A DNA stretch of 64,000 nt from Caprimulgus europaeus (lineage: Eukaryota; Chordata; Aves; Caprimulgiformes; Caprimulgidae). The stretch is taken from positions 44,746,037 to 44,810,036 of the forward strand of contig OU015525.1 of the NCBI GenBank assembly GCA_907165065.1, in the 5' to 3' direction. The notes below the pieces were generated by a model. That model saw only the letters and a list, made by a program, of their open reading frames with translations, was not told the origin of the DNA and ran no database searches. Both the position numbers and the translations under genes were made by a program. Of the stretch, positions 38,301-48,873 are shown piece by piece (positions within the stretch are counted from its first letter, which is position 1; every line of letters begins with the position of its first letter).

Positions 38301-38515
38301 CAGATCATCTCTGCCTGCCACAGCAAGCAGTGCATTCTCCCATGAATCGTTCTCACCTTCCTCTTGTGGTTCTTTGCAAAACTTTCATTCCAGCTAGGCA
38401 GCAGAATTTTCCTTCCCATTTCCTGCAGTACTGCTCAATGTCATCTGCAGAACTCAAGGACTGCAGCTGCACTTCACTGAACATGCCATAGGCATCCTGG
38501 ACAAGGAGGCATAAC
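11248..38515 (-). CDS. SPIDR: SPIDR, C-terminal part (ten exons; gene continues past the right edge)
   Basis: Scaffold protein involved in DNA repair (KIAA0146), a nuclear protein known to bind RAD51, BLM and FIGNL1 and to promote homologous recombination. On the minus strand I could join exons 38515-38357, 28875-28788, 26464-26321, 26226-26167, 22428-22230, 21096-20944, 16109-16016, 14543-14429, 13942-13889 and 11379-11248. All junctions are GT-AG and all phases agree, giving 398 residues and TGA at 11250-11248. The order and many blocks match the human C-terminal half (for example [53 protein letters not shown]). A CX2C-X16-CX2C motif spans two exons. No stop or frameshift is seen, so the gene looks intact. 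The first exon here begins mid-codon; upstream exons were not found up to 64000. Confidence 0.93.
11380..13888 (-). other. SPIDR: SPIDR intron with a CpG-dense patch
   Basis: Mostly AT-rich. It holds a CpG-dense stretch at about 13113-13200 with a duplicated TTGCGCGYGTCT motif and a CR1-like tail at 13637-13800. No other coding exon was recognised. Confidence 0.7.
13637..13800 (+). repeat. Diverged CR1 LINE 3' fragment
   Basis: Contains GAATCTCCATCCCTGGAGGT followed by TTTCAAGACC, and later GTCAGACGATGTCCTCCAGA and GTCCCTTCCA. These are the order and wording of the CR1 3' region (amid changed bases). Plus orientation. It lies in a SPIDR intron. Confidence 0.65.
13889..13942 (-). CDS. SPIDR: SPIDR micro-exon (54 bases)
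   Basis: Eighteen codons, [18 protein letters not shown], in phase 0 at both ends, between acceptor CTCATTCCAG and donor GTAGGT. Human has LLQRSISSLL followed by a variable stretch and EDG at the same place. It is too short to show as an independent open frame and was found from the phase gap between its neighbours. Confidence 0.92.
14429..14543 (-). CDS. SPIDR: SPIDR exon with second CxxC
   Basis: The acceptor ATGTTTCAG leads into A GGA TTA, completing an Arg codon from the previous exon; the donor is AAG|GTATGG. It encodes [18 protein letters not shown] and continues to TVKVK (38 full codons). CNQC is the second half of a probable zinc-binding CX2C-X16-CX2C. VVTSPVLK is identical to human as I recall it. 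Confidence 0.93.
16016..16109 (-). CDS. SPIDR: SPIDR exon with first CxxC
   Basis: Acceptor CTGCAG, then GT completing a Gly codon; the frame reads [19 protein letters not shown], then [11 protein letters not shown], and the donor AG|GTGAGA splits an Arg codon. It matches human [20 protein letters not shown] is the first CxxC pair. The longer apparent open frame over this interval on the same strand is a different reading frame. Confidence 0.94.
17502..18005 (+). other. Unidentified antisense open frame with exon-like 5' end
   Basis: A 167-codon open frame lacking an ATG near its start and lying inside a SPIDR intron on the opposite strand. A pyrimidine-rich tract and TGCAG end at 17525, so a spliced exon could start at 17526. 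A possible donor, CAG|GTTTAA, follows 17749. The first half is protein-like ([20 protein letters not shown], then [10 protein letters not shown]); the second half is less so. I do not recognise it. A frame of this length can arise by chance in 64 kb of AT-rich DNA, so it may be a retrocopy fragment, a true exon or nothing. Confidence 0.25.
20341..20431. repeat. 45-base imperfect tandem duplication
   Basis: TAGAAAATACACAGTAGGAA at 20341 recurs as TAGAAAATACATTGTAAGAA at 20386, each followed by ATGTTT(T)CTGCATG.TTAG. Two copies with several differences, in a SPIDR intron. Confidence 0.75.
20944..21096 (-). CDS. SPIDR: SPIDR exon
   Basis: Acceptor TTGTTGGCAG, then GT completing Gly; 50 codons beginning [17 protein letters not shown] and ending ANSICAVR; donor AGAG|GTTTGT. 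Human has [17 protein letters not shown] and NSIC.V at the same positions. The donor is weaker than average (GTTTGT) but is required by phase on both sides. Confidence 0.94.
21097..22229 (-). other. SPIDR: SPIDR intron with CR1 fragment
   Basis: AT-rich intron holding a short CR1 remnant at 21838-21960. No coding exon was recognised. Confidence 0.7.
21838..21960 (-). repeat. CR1 LINE 3' fragment, minus orientation
   Basis: AATAGAATAGACTATTTCAG, then TTGGAAGAGACCTACAACAA and TCACCTAGTCCAACTG, is the reverse complement of the CR1 3' end. The match is clear to about 21900 and fades after. Confidence 0.8.
22230..22428 (-). CDS. SPIDR: SPIDR exon
   Basis: Acceptor TTTCAATTGTAG; 66 codons plus one base. 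It contains [14 protein letters not shown] and later [11 protein letters not shown]; the donor AATG|GTAAGC splits a Gly codon. Human has QREIWLLVTD.TLQ and LFFKDAL. Phase 0 at the start agrees with the preceding exon. Confidence 0.94.
22429..26166 (-). other. SPIDR: SPIDR intron, AT-rich, with CR1 fragment
   Basis: Very AT-rich, with a TA-rich low-complexity block at about 22735-22820 and a CR1 piece near 24891. No coding exon was recognised. Confidence 0.7.
24891..25010 (-). repeat. CR1 LINE 3' fragment, minus orientation
   Basis: CACAGAATCACAGAATGGCT, then TGGGTTGGAAAGGACCTTAA and AGATCACCTAGTTCCAACC, is a classic CR1 3' terminus read from the opposite strand, including the terminal octamer-like repeats. 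It is better preserved than the other minus copy and so probably younger. Confidence 0.92.
26167..26226 (-). CDS. SPIDR: SPIDR small exon (60 bases)
   Basis: Twenty codons ([20 protein letters not shown]) between acceptor TTTTCAG and donor CAG|GTAATC, phase 0 at both ends. The human counterpart is also 20 residues and shares RCSF and Y at the same positions. Similarity is modest, but length, phase and order fit exactly. Confidence 0.88.
26321..26464 (-). CDS. SPIDR: SPIDR exon
   Basis: Acceptor TTTTTAATAG; 48 codons starting [15 protein letters not shown] and ending [14 protein letters not shown]; donor CAG|GTAATC; phase 0 at both ends. Human has THLPPPALCYILT and LYQPPV...L.DILQ. The leading ATG is internal to the protein, not a translation start. 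Confidence 0.94.
26465..28787 (-). other. SPIDR: SPIDR intron
   Basis: AT-rich intron; I see no coding exon, repeat family or notable motif in it. Confidence 0.65.
28788..28875 (-). CDS. SPIDR: SPIDR exon
   Basis: The first base completes an Arg codon; then 29 codons [20 protein letters not shown] and PGQSQDSEM, with donor ATG|GTAAGT. Human has AGIFSLIDTLWPP..PLK.PG. The acceptor (TTTTTGAAG) is short but set by phase. Confidence 0.92.
32824..32856. repeat. Perfect 14-base inverted repeat (hairpin)
   Basis: ACTTTATTGGATAT at 32824-32837 and ATATCCAATAAAGT at 32843-32856, separated by CAGCA. The arms are fully complementary. Intronic; no known element recognised. Confidence 0.9.
34593..34628. 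repeat. Perfect 16-base inverted repeat (hairpin)
   Basis: ATTTCTACCTTATATG at 34593-34608 and CATATAAGGTAGAAAT at 34613-34628, loop AGAG. The arms are fully complementary. Intronic; no flanking duplication or transposon end was seen. Confidence 0.92.
36520..36665 (-). repeat. Possible ancient CR1/L3-type LINE remnant
   Basis: The stretch GCAATGAGTTTTACAGTCTA followed by ATTACGCTCTGTGTGAATAA and GTACTCCCTT resembles wording shared by old CR1/L3 3' tails in amniotes, on the reverse strand. Recognised by memory only; a repeat search would settle it. Confidence 0.4.
38237..38300. repeat. A/T-rich degenerate tandem array (AAATAAAT / AAAGGCATAAT units)
   Basis: Alternating AAATAAATAAAAAGGCATAA-like units occur about three times, within AAATA repeats. 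Low complexity, intronic, only some 60 bases from a SPIDR exon donor. Confidence 0.8.
38357..38515 (-). CDS. SPIDR: SPIDR exon, most 5' one recognised in the window
   Basis: Acceptor TGTTTTGCAG; one base completes a codon, then 52 codons beginning [20 protein letters not shown], with [15 protein letters not shown] later; donor AG|GTGAGA. Human has CLLVQDACGMFGEV and LEGKSCSLVGMKVLQ.VTRGR. The bird exon is a few residues longer in its middle ([12 protein letters not shown]) than the human form I recall. The preceding exon must leave two bases. Confidence 0.93.
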
Positions 38516-39254
38516 CTGCAAAACATTCCTCTGTTACTCATTGGCTCCTCTTCATAACAAACTTGTTAGTAAATTTGTGAAAATTACATTACAAGCTTCA
38601 AAACAGGGGGTATTCTGTACAATACCTGGAGAATTCCTACCAAATAATGAATATCCATACTGATAAACAAAACCATTATTGTTAAAGGTTTTCTCATGTA
38701 TATTTACAGGAGCTAACAGGGCCACGAAATAGAGAAGTATGACTGAAAAAAAAACCATAAAGGGCTTACACTGGGGATCAACTAACAGCTACACACTATG
38801 TGGTTTGTGTACCTACAAAAAAAGAAGGTTGAGTTTTTTGCCTAACTTGAGGTGAATTCGCAATGCAGACAGGGCAATGATGCAAATGTAGACATGTGTG
38901 TGGGCATATATAAATACAAGAATTCTGCTTAGAAGCAAATAAAGCAACATATTTCAGAAGTAACAATCATCAACATTGAAACTGGCAAAGTATTAAATTT
39001 TCTATAACTTTTTTTAAAAGAGTCCTGAGGATGGAAAGAAGAGTGAAATGAAAATTTTCTTTAAAAACAAAAAAACCCAAACAAACAAATAAACAAAAAA
39101 AACAACATGAAACTACAGATTAGTACTTTCAATATTGGGTATGAAGAAGCCCAGAGGAACTATTTTAAGGAGGTAGCTAAAGAACCTGCTAAACAAACAA
39201 TTTGATTAAAGTAATCTATGGAAGTAGGGGCTGCAGGGCTGGGAAGTATTGCTT

Positions 39255-39400
39255 AACCAGCTTGCTGGCATTTCGAGAAGATATTACTGTCATGGCAGAT
39301 AAGGCAAAATCAGTGGATGTCATACATTTAGATAGTCAAAAATGCATTTCACAAGATTCTGCACCTGAGATGAGCAGCCACGATAGCATGAGTCATGCAG
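39255..39400 (+). repeat. Possible old CR1 reverse-transcriptase fragment
   Basis: The frame reading DKAKSVDVIHLDSQKC resembles the CR1 ORF2 block D.G.AVDV.YLDFSKAF, and the DNA GCAGTGGATGTCAT..A..TAGA-type wording agrees. The match is short and diverged, the surrounding frame is not recognisably CR1, and the catalytic YADD block is absent. Confidence 0.35.
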
Positions 39401-41101
39401 TGCTGGAGGAAGGAGGCTGCTGTCTACAAGATTGGTTTAATTGCCCCAGAAAGAGACAGTTAAGCATGGAAACTTTTCAAAGGGAGACAAAAATTACCTT
39501 TGAGGGTAGCACACACATCTTTATTTCTAAATAAAACTCACTAGGCTGCACTAGGCAGCAGAATTCAGTTCATTTCAAAGGCAAGTGCCAACACTACCTT
39601 CTCCAGAGCAGTACTATGGTTCACAGCAGGCTGACTCCAACTGCTTTGGAGCACATATATAACATATTATATGCATCCTGAAAGCATTCAACAGGAGTCA
39701 TTACATCTTTATAAAAAACATTTTAGATTAAATGAGCTCCTACATTTCTCTGAAAGAAATCCATGTATTTCTTCACAGGGAAGCTTAGGCACATAGAGGA
39801 TCATTAATCACAGTTTCCTTGTTCATTATGAACTGCCTAACTTTGGCTTACACTCTTGAGAGGGCTGTATTGGACATAGGATACAACTCCAAAGCCTTTC
39901 AGGTATCAGCAGCTGCACAAGCACCAGCTGAGAGTTCTCATTTTTCAGATTTAGATGCTGGTTTTGAAAAGCAGGGAGTGGTAGGACTGAACAAAAGTAA
40001 AGGCTCTTGTATTTTCCCATATCTCTAGCTACAAGGGTCCCACACAAACAGAGTCTTCACCAGGCAAAGAAAACTTAGGTACAATTCCTCCACAGTCTGC
40101 CAAGGTTAAGAAGTCCTTTAGAGCCACGAAACACTGCTTCTACCCTGAGCAATGACAAATAGGAGGAAACCAAATGCTGTTGTGATGTGTTGGCTGGAAG
40201 GATACATACTCTCATCTCTAGGATGAGTGGTGTCCCCAGTCTAGAGAGCAGGTGACTGTCCTAACAATATCAACCTGTGTCTTCAACAGCTCTATCACTC
40301 TTTTTATTTTCTGTGTACAACAATCCATGAGACACTTTCTGGATTTGTACCACAAGATAATCTCCAACTCAACAGAACAAAGACTGATGTGCTACGAACA
40401 TGACACCCTAGAAGCAGAAGAACTACAGCTGTCTGCCACTCTCCATGTTAGGACCTTACAATTGGTTAAAAACTCTCCCAAGTTTTAACTGTTTGGACTG
40501 AAACTCTTCATGCTATTGTTTTGTTTGGAAAAACAGAGCTAATATGCTCTGGACATTTCTGAAAATCAGATTGAGGCGAACAGGAAAAACAAAGCAAACA
40601 GTTTTGCCTATGTTAACAAAACATTCAGTGACTGTTAATTGTGAAAAATTAGGCCTCCGTATCTTGGAGCAAGCAAGGGCCAACTGAGTTAGCGTCTCAG
40701 ATCTGATCAGTTCAGCAGACTCTTAACTGATCACTGGAATTCCTCATATCTTTAGTGTGACATAACTGAACGCAAGTAAGTCTCAGACTAGCTGGCACCA
40801 GGCTCATATTAAGTCCTCTGGGACACGTTAATTGCCCAAATAAAATTAGCTTGGTTGGTGCTGAAGACACCAGTTACTAAAAGTGCATTTTCCCAGTCCT
40901 TTTAAGCCAAGCAAAGAGACGGCTGCTGTCAGACATGGGAGTCCCAACTCCCCGCATCCCTGGCTGCATATTTCCATCCCTTTGTGGTGGCAGCATAAAC
41001 AGCTAGGATAGGAAACTGATCTGGCCAAAAAAATACTGTGGTCAAACATCATCATTAGATCAGGTCCTTGAAAATTAACTCTAGGAGTAATTTTTAGGTA
41101 C

Positions 41102-41121
41102 ATATATATATATATATAAAA
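41102..41121. repeat. (TA)n microsatellite
   Basis: A short run of TA dinucleotides in intronic DNA. Confidence 0.85.
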
Positions 41122-44100
41122 TAGGTAATTCTATTTGCATGGAGTACTACTTCTAGGCAAGAATGTATTTTCCAGGCAGGAATAGGAGGCTGAAGGTCCC
41201 ACTCCAGTTGTCTAGCATATGCAGCACAATGTCCAAGGTCATATGATGGAAGAATGGTCATCATACGACCAAGCTTGATATATAGAAATAAAGAAAAAAC
41301 TGCATAACTTGCGGCTTATATCATTAATGTTCCCAGTTACACTAGTAATGTGTTCATGATTATTGGTATCGTAAAGAAAAAGAGCAGCAGAACTTCTTGC
41401 ACCAGACCCCAAGTACTTTTGCTTTATTAGGACCGTACATACGAGCAGACATCCACTACACTACCTTGTTCTAGCAGTATCCAAAAGATAGTCACTATTT
41501 CTCCACAATGTGCATTTAAAATTAAGTGTATATATTCACTCACTTGGAAAACAGAATTTCACAAATAACCTTCAGATGCCCAATTTCAGACTATAGTAAG
41601 AGGAATACCCCAAACTAATGCTATGGGGAGAACTTCACAAACACAAGTTCCCCACTTCAGCACACTTTTAAAACAGTATGAATTAGTGTTGCCAAAAACT
41701 TGAAATATTCTCAACATCATTTGATCTGTCTCACACTGATTTAGTAGGTAGCGTTATAGGTATTAAATGATGAGTGACAACTGATTTTCCTACTATCATG
41801 AAATCAGCTGAATCCCACAACAGACTCAGGGGTGCATTTGGAGAACTATTCTCACGTTCTCTGAAACAGGTTCTGTTCTTATGGGTTTTGCACATGCTGT
41901 TAGCATCACTCACAGTAGTTTCATTGCTTTCGGAGGCTGTTGATTCATGGCCTTCACCTCCTCACCAGCACTGTTTTTTTCCTTGATTTCACTTTACTCC
42001 CAGAAAAGTGCATTTGTATTATTTTCTCATGTTACACTGTTGCTCTCATATTGCAGCAAATGTTCTTGTAAATAAAGTTTTAGCAGCAAGTCTAATTGTG
42101 ATTAAAGTAACAGTTGGTCCTGTGATTTTACACCCCTTTGAAGATCTCTACCAGGATGAAAACCCACATCTAAATCACGATATAAGCTGCAAATCCAAAA
42201 TGAGTATTTGCACCTAGGAATTCAGCACTTATATTTTGTGTACATCTACCACAAATACTTTTTTCCATAAAATGTGGTGTTTGTACTGAATCAGTTAATG
42301 CCTTGTCAGTATGCATAGCAGTGAACTGTTAAAAAAAAGGGTAAGATCAGCATTTTTATCAATGGTGCTCATGTAGGGAGGAAATAAGGGCTATCTTTAT
42401 TTTGGGGACAATAGGATGCAACCCTGCGTAAGACCTGAATTTAAAATATGGTTTCGGAAACTGAGGTTTCTCATGCAAAGGAGCAGAGGATTCACTCCAG
42501 AGGAAGGGGTGGCAGGAAAGCCAGCAGAGGAGTGAGTGTGGGAGATGCAGACTAAGGAAAAGGTGAAGTATGACTCATTGGTAATAACAAAGGGGGAGAA
42601 GATAGGGAATGATAAGAAGTGAGGCAGAGATTATTCTTTTTTTCTTCCTTTTTTTTAAAGCAATGACACAGTAAGTCTCATGCAAAAGCTTGGGAAGATG
42701 TTGTTAATTTGTTAATAGCCAGAAGCAAGGATGGGGGCTGGGGGAAGATGAGACTGATTACTCTGCATTATTTCTATGCCTGTGCTGATCTTTAGGACAA
42801 AATGTCTCGCAGTAGAAATCTGGAGAGGATTATAGGATTACTCTGCCATGCCCTTCTCCTAGTTAGTCACTCTTCATGGGTAAAGCCTTATTTTACTATT
42901 ACTTTTTTAATGCATGAAAAATCATATCTCTCCATACTGCTGCCACGTATCGGGCAGCTGACTATCTGGAGAGGACATAAAGACAAAAACCTTCTTCAGC
43001 TTTGGTCACCTGTGGCCTCCTCAATAGCTAGTGGAAAAGAGTAAGAAAAAGGAGAGTCAGTGTGTGGGGGAGATGAGAGCGCACAGGGGCCAGAACTGAC
43101 TGAAGACAGAGGGATTGCCTTTACTAAGTCTTGTGAAAACAAGCAGCAGAAATTTGTCATGAACAGATCTTAACTAACAAATAACTATTTTACCCTAGGG
43201 TAGGAGGACAACCACGTGGCCCACAGCAGCTTTTCTCCATGCATAGCTAAACTGTGCAGTATGGCATGAGGTGCCAGACAGCCAGGCAAATGCTTCCACC
43301 TTCGCAGTGCTTAGCAGGACCTTCCATTAGTTCCTCTCCTTTTGGAAGAGAGGGAAAGGGGAGGATGGGGAAATGCCTGAAAACTAATTCAATTGTATTA
43401 GCTCTGATATTTGCTTATTCTTTATCTTAACCATCCAAGAGACAGCTGCTGCTGCTTTGTTTGTCAGAAGGACTTCTTATCTTTTTGAGCTGCAGTCCTA
43501 GCAGAAGCATAAAGCACACATAGATAAACACACATAAACAAAAACCCCCTCTCCCTTAATCACCAGAGGCACAACACTACCTACACAACTCCAATTCAGC
43601 AACTTGTCTGGTCAAGTCTCAAGGTGGAGCTGATTAACTCCTGCTAATATGGCTCAGATTCAAATTGTACCCTGCAGGACACCACCCTACTGGGATTTAA
43701 TTTATCCCAACTTTGTGCACTCCTTGCATCCACCATACCCGTATTATCTCCGAAGAATCAGAGCTCAGGGCACAGGTCTAAACAAGGGACAGATATCCAC
43801 CTCCCCTACCCCCTCATAACACCAGCACGATTTTCCTTTTAAAAGCACCATATTCACCAGATCACAAACTGCTTCGTGTTCCCTTTTGAAATGTATGTAC
43901 CCACTATAGCCTTCTTCAGGGAGACACAAGATTCAGAGTTTTCTGCTTAAAATCCATGCCATTTGCTGTCGCTAAGTAGTGAGTGAAGCTCTACAGAGCA
44001 TAACAATGGATCGAATGATACAAATATAAATTAATTATGATGATGATGAACCCCTTCTACGCATAGGTTGCAGAGGTACACAGGTAGGGAGGAAAGCACA

Positions 44101-44782
44101 AGGACCAGTGCTTCCAGTTTGTAAGAGGAATGGCAAACTCAAAGAAGAGTCCTGCTCATAACTCCTTTCAAGTATATAGCTGTTTCTAGCACTCGGGCTG
44201 GTGCTCCAGTTTGAAGCACTGAGGTGACCAAAACAACAATCATTTGCTTTGAAAACTGGAGGTTTAAAATTACTGAAAAGTGGAGTTTGTGATAATGTAT
44301 GTTTTTATTTGGTAACTGTGGAAGGCCGCAGAAGGAAAGAAAGGAGAAGGCAGTTCAGGAGTGCTGGACCTGGCAGAGCAGGAACAGCACACAGAGTTAA
44401 CACCAGATACTCCAGTTCCCTCTAGCAAGAGACAGGCTGTCCTTGCAGAAATATTGGTGGAAACTGCACATGTGACAGGAGTATCAACAGGGCCATAAGC
44501 AAGTCTTATCTCAGCATCTCAAATACAAAATATGTAGTAGAGGCCTCAGTCTCAGGAAAGGAATCTTTTCTTTGCAGGCACTTCTCAGCATGTGTGTAAC
44601 AGAGTATTTATATAATATACTTTGCAAATAACTCACTACAATGACTATACCAAGCCCATCATTTTAGATTTTTCTTGGTTTACCTTATATATTTAATGCA
44701 TATGTTTAAAAAAGGTAAAAGAGTGAGAGAGGTTATAAAATAACTTGCTTATTTTTATTCACTTCCTTGAATAGTCACTTAC

Positions 44783-44924
44783 TTCAATACAAAGTGGAAA
44801 ATAAAATGCAACTTCCACAAGGTCTTTCATTAATCCCCGCCTGTTGATTGCTTTTTCCATTTCTTCATTCAAGTTAATCTTCCCACCTACTATTTTCTGT
44901 CTACGACCTGAAGAAGCAGCACTT
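44783..44924 (-). other. Candidate exon of unknown product on the SPIDR strand
   Basis: Acceptor CCATTTCCCACAG and strong donor GAA|GTAAGTGA bracket 142 bases. In one frame this is one base plus 47 open codons (containing NLNEEMEKAINRRGLMKDLV and VAFYFPLCIE). I do not recognise the peptide and it does not match the human SPIDR sequence I recall. Its end phase (0) does not fit the 38515 exon, which needs two bases, so it could only be an alternative exon, belong to another transcript, or be chance. Confidence 0.2.
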
Positions 44925-46480
44925 CTGTGGGAAATGGCTTTTATGTGTAGGAAGAGACCTGTATGAGCCAGACATATCAGCAGGGCTACCTTTTTTAATG
45001 CAGAACACACAGGTAGAGAATGGAGCTCCACAGCACTTCTAATGTTCCCACTCAAAACATGGAACACCACGGGCCTGGTGAGAACTATGAACAATTTCTT
45101 GGGAACAGGTGTAGCACAAAAACATCCAACTTTTCATACTTGCAATGACAACCATGGCTTCACACGTGACAATTTTTTCAGCATAAACTGTTTCTTCTAT
45201 GAAGCTTTCATGTGGCACCAAAAGAACTTTATAAACTCCCCATCTGATACTAAGCACACTTTCAAATTAAACTGCTGATTTGTGTGCTTTATTTGTACAC
45301 AGAATTTTACTCAAAAGTAAACAAAACATTGAAAACCATAAAAAGACATTCCTGACATCCACTCAAACACAATATGGAGCTTATTAGAATTTCAAACAGC
45401 TACAGAGTTGCATTTGAGAAATATTTTCAGTATCAGCTGATAGCTTCACTTATATTGGATTCATAAATTAATATTGGAGTTGTTCTATATTGTTTAAATC
45501 CAAAGTGATTATGTCATGCAAGTGAAAACTTATTCTGATGCTCGGTTTGGAAGACACAGAAAGTTAAGGAAAATAACTTCCCAAGTACTGCCTAAAAGTT
45601 TGTATAAAAGTTCAGCCTCAAGAAACCAGTGAGGCCTTCCTCCTCCAGATCCCCCATGCATCTCCCCCGTACAACATGACACTGCACATAATTTATGGTC
45701 CTTCTGCTGGGATCCATTCCATTGAGCTTGTTATGTAAATAAAACCAATTTGGGGTGGTAATAAAATGGCAAGCACATCAGATCATCCTAGCTTGTTTCA
45801 GACTCGCTACGCTGTTAATTGTAGTTGGCAAAAAAAATAATGATGCACATGTACCTCAGGTTCCTCAGTGTACCATTATTTCAGATGGAATGCCATTACA
45901 ATCCCTTGGTTGTTTCAGTGCACTATGCAGAGACAATGTTATTTTCCTGTACATCATAATTTATTAATCAAGAGTAAAAATGTACATTTAAGAAACCTAC
46001 AGGCTCAGCTGAAAACTGCAAGTCTTTCTTATGGATGATCTCCAACAGAAAAATCATGTTCCAAATATAACATATAATTACCACCCAGTCATTTAAAGTA
46101 CTTATCTATGAATCTGAGGAGGGGTTCTTTGTTTATTTTTTTTAATCTCAAGACTTTGTAATTATTGTTTTGGCATCCAAGAATTCCAACAGTCAGCGAG
46201 GTGTTGCCAAAAGATTTTCTCTTGCAAGGTGCTCAGCACCCTCCTTTCCAAGAAAATCAGCATTAAACTGCTGGTTCTGGCAACATCTCACATAAGCTTT
46301 GCCGCGCTATGTTTCCTCCGCTCCTCAGTTCTTTATATGTAAAAATGCAAAAAAAAGTCCTGTCTTTAAAGGGGGATCTGGAAGCAATAGCTGAATAATA
46401 CGGTGGTATCTAGGAGGGCAGGTACCAAAAGTCTGTTCTGTGTGCTAGATCCCATTTGATTTGGGGTAGGAGGCTATACA

Positions 46481-46522
46481 TATGTACGTGTGTGTGTACA
46501 TATATAAGGAGAGAGAGAGAGG
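46481..46522. repeat. Compound GT/TA/GA microsatellite
   Basis: GTGTGTGTGTACATATATAA followed by GGAGAGAGAGAGAG; simple repeat in intronic DNA. Confidence 0.85.
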
Positions 46523-47604
46523 GCTTCCTTGCAGTACCAACCTACTTCTTCCACACTACAGGGCTTAGAGAGCTCTCAACTCCCCCTGCGAAACCCACAG
46601 TGAGGGCTTTACAGAATTACAGCATGCGGAATGAAGCAAGAACACCAGCAGCGCTACTGCTACTGCGGTCGCTTATCTTTTAAGACTGTGTTATTTGTGG
46701 ATTCACCAGATTTACTTCCAAACCATGCAGATCATGAATAGGATCCTAGAAGATTTTATTTAAAAAAAAACCCAAACCAAAAACCAACAACAACTAAAAA
46801 CCAACATGAAGTGAGAATTAAAAAAATTAACTGCCCATTCAGGAGGCACACAACATCTTAAAACACATTACTGGCAGTACAGCACTGCACATGTGCTTCC
46901 TCAGCACACGTGAAAGGTAAATGAAATATAATATCACTGCGGGATTTCTTACAGAGCTGCGTCTGTATTCAATAAGAAATTCTGCTGTTTCCATGCCACA
47001 TCATCCCACTGAGCTAGCACAAAAATATAATATTAATTGAAAAAAAAAAAAGGCAGAATAAAGAGCAAAGAAGAAAAGTAGCAGTGAAATTATGTCGGGG
47101 CTCCTTCCCTGTCAGAAAGGCAATTTTCCACTCTATCTCGTGGAGCCTGCCGTTTCTGCTTTGCACTTGCGCTGTTTTTCTTTACTCTGCTTGAGCGGCT
47201 GCCTGTCCTAGGTGTGTTTCTAAATGAGGGAGAGGGAGCGTGTTTGTGTGTGCGCCTCGCGTGTTTACAAGAGTTATGGTAGCAGTTCTCAGCAGTCCAC
47301 GGAGAGTTCTAGGAAACGGCCGCTGTTATTTTATTCTGGGTCAATGTCAGCTCATGTCAGGCAGTAAAGATCACACAGGACAGCTCGCTCCATCTCACAG
47401 TCCTGGCCGGAGGCCTCAATGGGAGAGGGAAAGGGAGCGAGCTGCGAGTGGGCGGAGAGCCTTCCCAGCACTCTACCAACCACCGCACGAGGAGTTATGA
47501 TAAACACCACTCTGGAAACCAGATACAACAGTACATTGTGTTCTTCTTCGGAAAAACAACCAGACTTCGGCTCACTTAAAGTAAACAGTTAATCCTGTTT
47601 ATCT

Positions 47605-47629
47605 TTTTTTTTTCTTTCTTTCTTTCTTG
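47605..47629. repeat. (TTTC)n simple repeat
   Basis: A poly(T) tract followed by TTTCTTTCTTTCTTTC; low complexity. Confidence 0.8.
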
Positions 47630-48873
47630 ATGAGTTGTTAAGAGAACAATCTCTTCTGCAAAGCAAATAAGAGATCTGTCCCTTAAATCTGTACTGATTT
47701 TCTCTTCAAGAAAAAAAAAAGAAAGAATCAATCTGACATGTAAACTTTCTACTATCGGCAAACAGTGTGGAATAACAATCTTTCTTGGCTTAAACTGACT
47801 TAACGAAGCAATGCCAAAACTGAATGAAACCTTTCCCTCACTTACATTATTTTATTTTGGAAAACTCAAGTCCCAAACAGAGCATTCTATCCATCCCTTT
47901 TTAACTATTCCTTTCCTGGTGAGAACAAGCAAAACTGCTTATAACAAAACAAAACAAACCAAAACAAACCCCAGGATGCGTGGTGTCCTCGCAGCCAGAG
48001 TACGGGGTGCCTGGGGAGAGCAGATTAGCTACTGCGCAGGGAGAGGGGGTGGCTGCGCCCACGTTTTCTCTGGGAGGTGAGAAAAGAGGAGTCAGACTAA
48101 TCGACTGCAACTGAGGTAACAAACTGTTATCCTCCTTCTCTAAAGATATGCCTACTGTGCAAATTCATGCTGTCCCTGACTTTCAATATTAAGGGTGATT
48201 AATTAGAAAAACAGATGGAATTGATTATCTTGTTTTGCTGCAGTCACCACAGTCTACCTATTAACTACTTCTTACTGGGGACTCCAACCGAGTTCACTGA
48301 AAGCTAAACGCTTTTCCACAGGGAATACTAATTTTTAGCACTCAGGAGTTGAAATAGCTCTGAAAGTCAACAACGAAAGTGTGCTTAACATCCTCAGTCA
48401 GTAAAAGTTTGTTGATTTAGCTATTTATAATCACAAAAATACATGATTTGCAAAACTGAAAGAGGAGAAGGAAAATATTTCCCTGTTTTATTTTTACTCA
48501 TTTTGCAAGCTCTAAGGTTCTGGGTTTTCTGTCCAACCGATGTCATCAAGTGCAAAAATGTAAATTCAAGCCTGCGAGTGAAAGTCTGATTTTCAGATTT
48601 TTAAAAAATATTTTATACGTAGAACTTTTATATTTTTCTTGCTCTTTTTCCCTTGAGATCTTAATTTATTTTGCATTTATTTTTAAATAATTTCCAGCAG
48701 TTGCTGAATTTACATCTCTCTGATGAGCTCCAATGTGACAGAGCAGGACAAAACAGTGCTATTTCCCATTGCAGAAATGGGGTTGGGGAGGCAGCTCTCA
48801 GCAGGCTGGGGCCAGAACCCCAGAGGAGCAGCCCCAGGACTATCCCCCCCAGTCCACCACTTTGCCCACCACA

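Larger units (their letters stand above)
28876..38356 (-). other. SPIDR: SPIDR intron (about 9.5 kb) with hairpins and simple repeats
   Basis: Mainly AT-rich. It contains a TTTA run near 29413-29432, a GC-richer patch at 30590-30730, two perfect hairpins (32824-32856 and 34593-34628), a possible ancient CR1-type fragment at 36520-36665 and an A/T-rich tandem array at 38237-38300. No coding exon was recognised. Confidence 0.65.
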
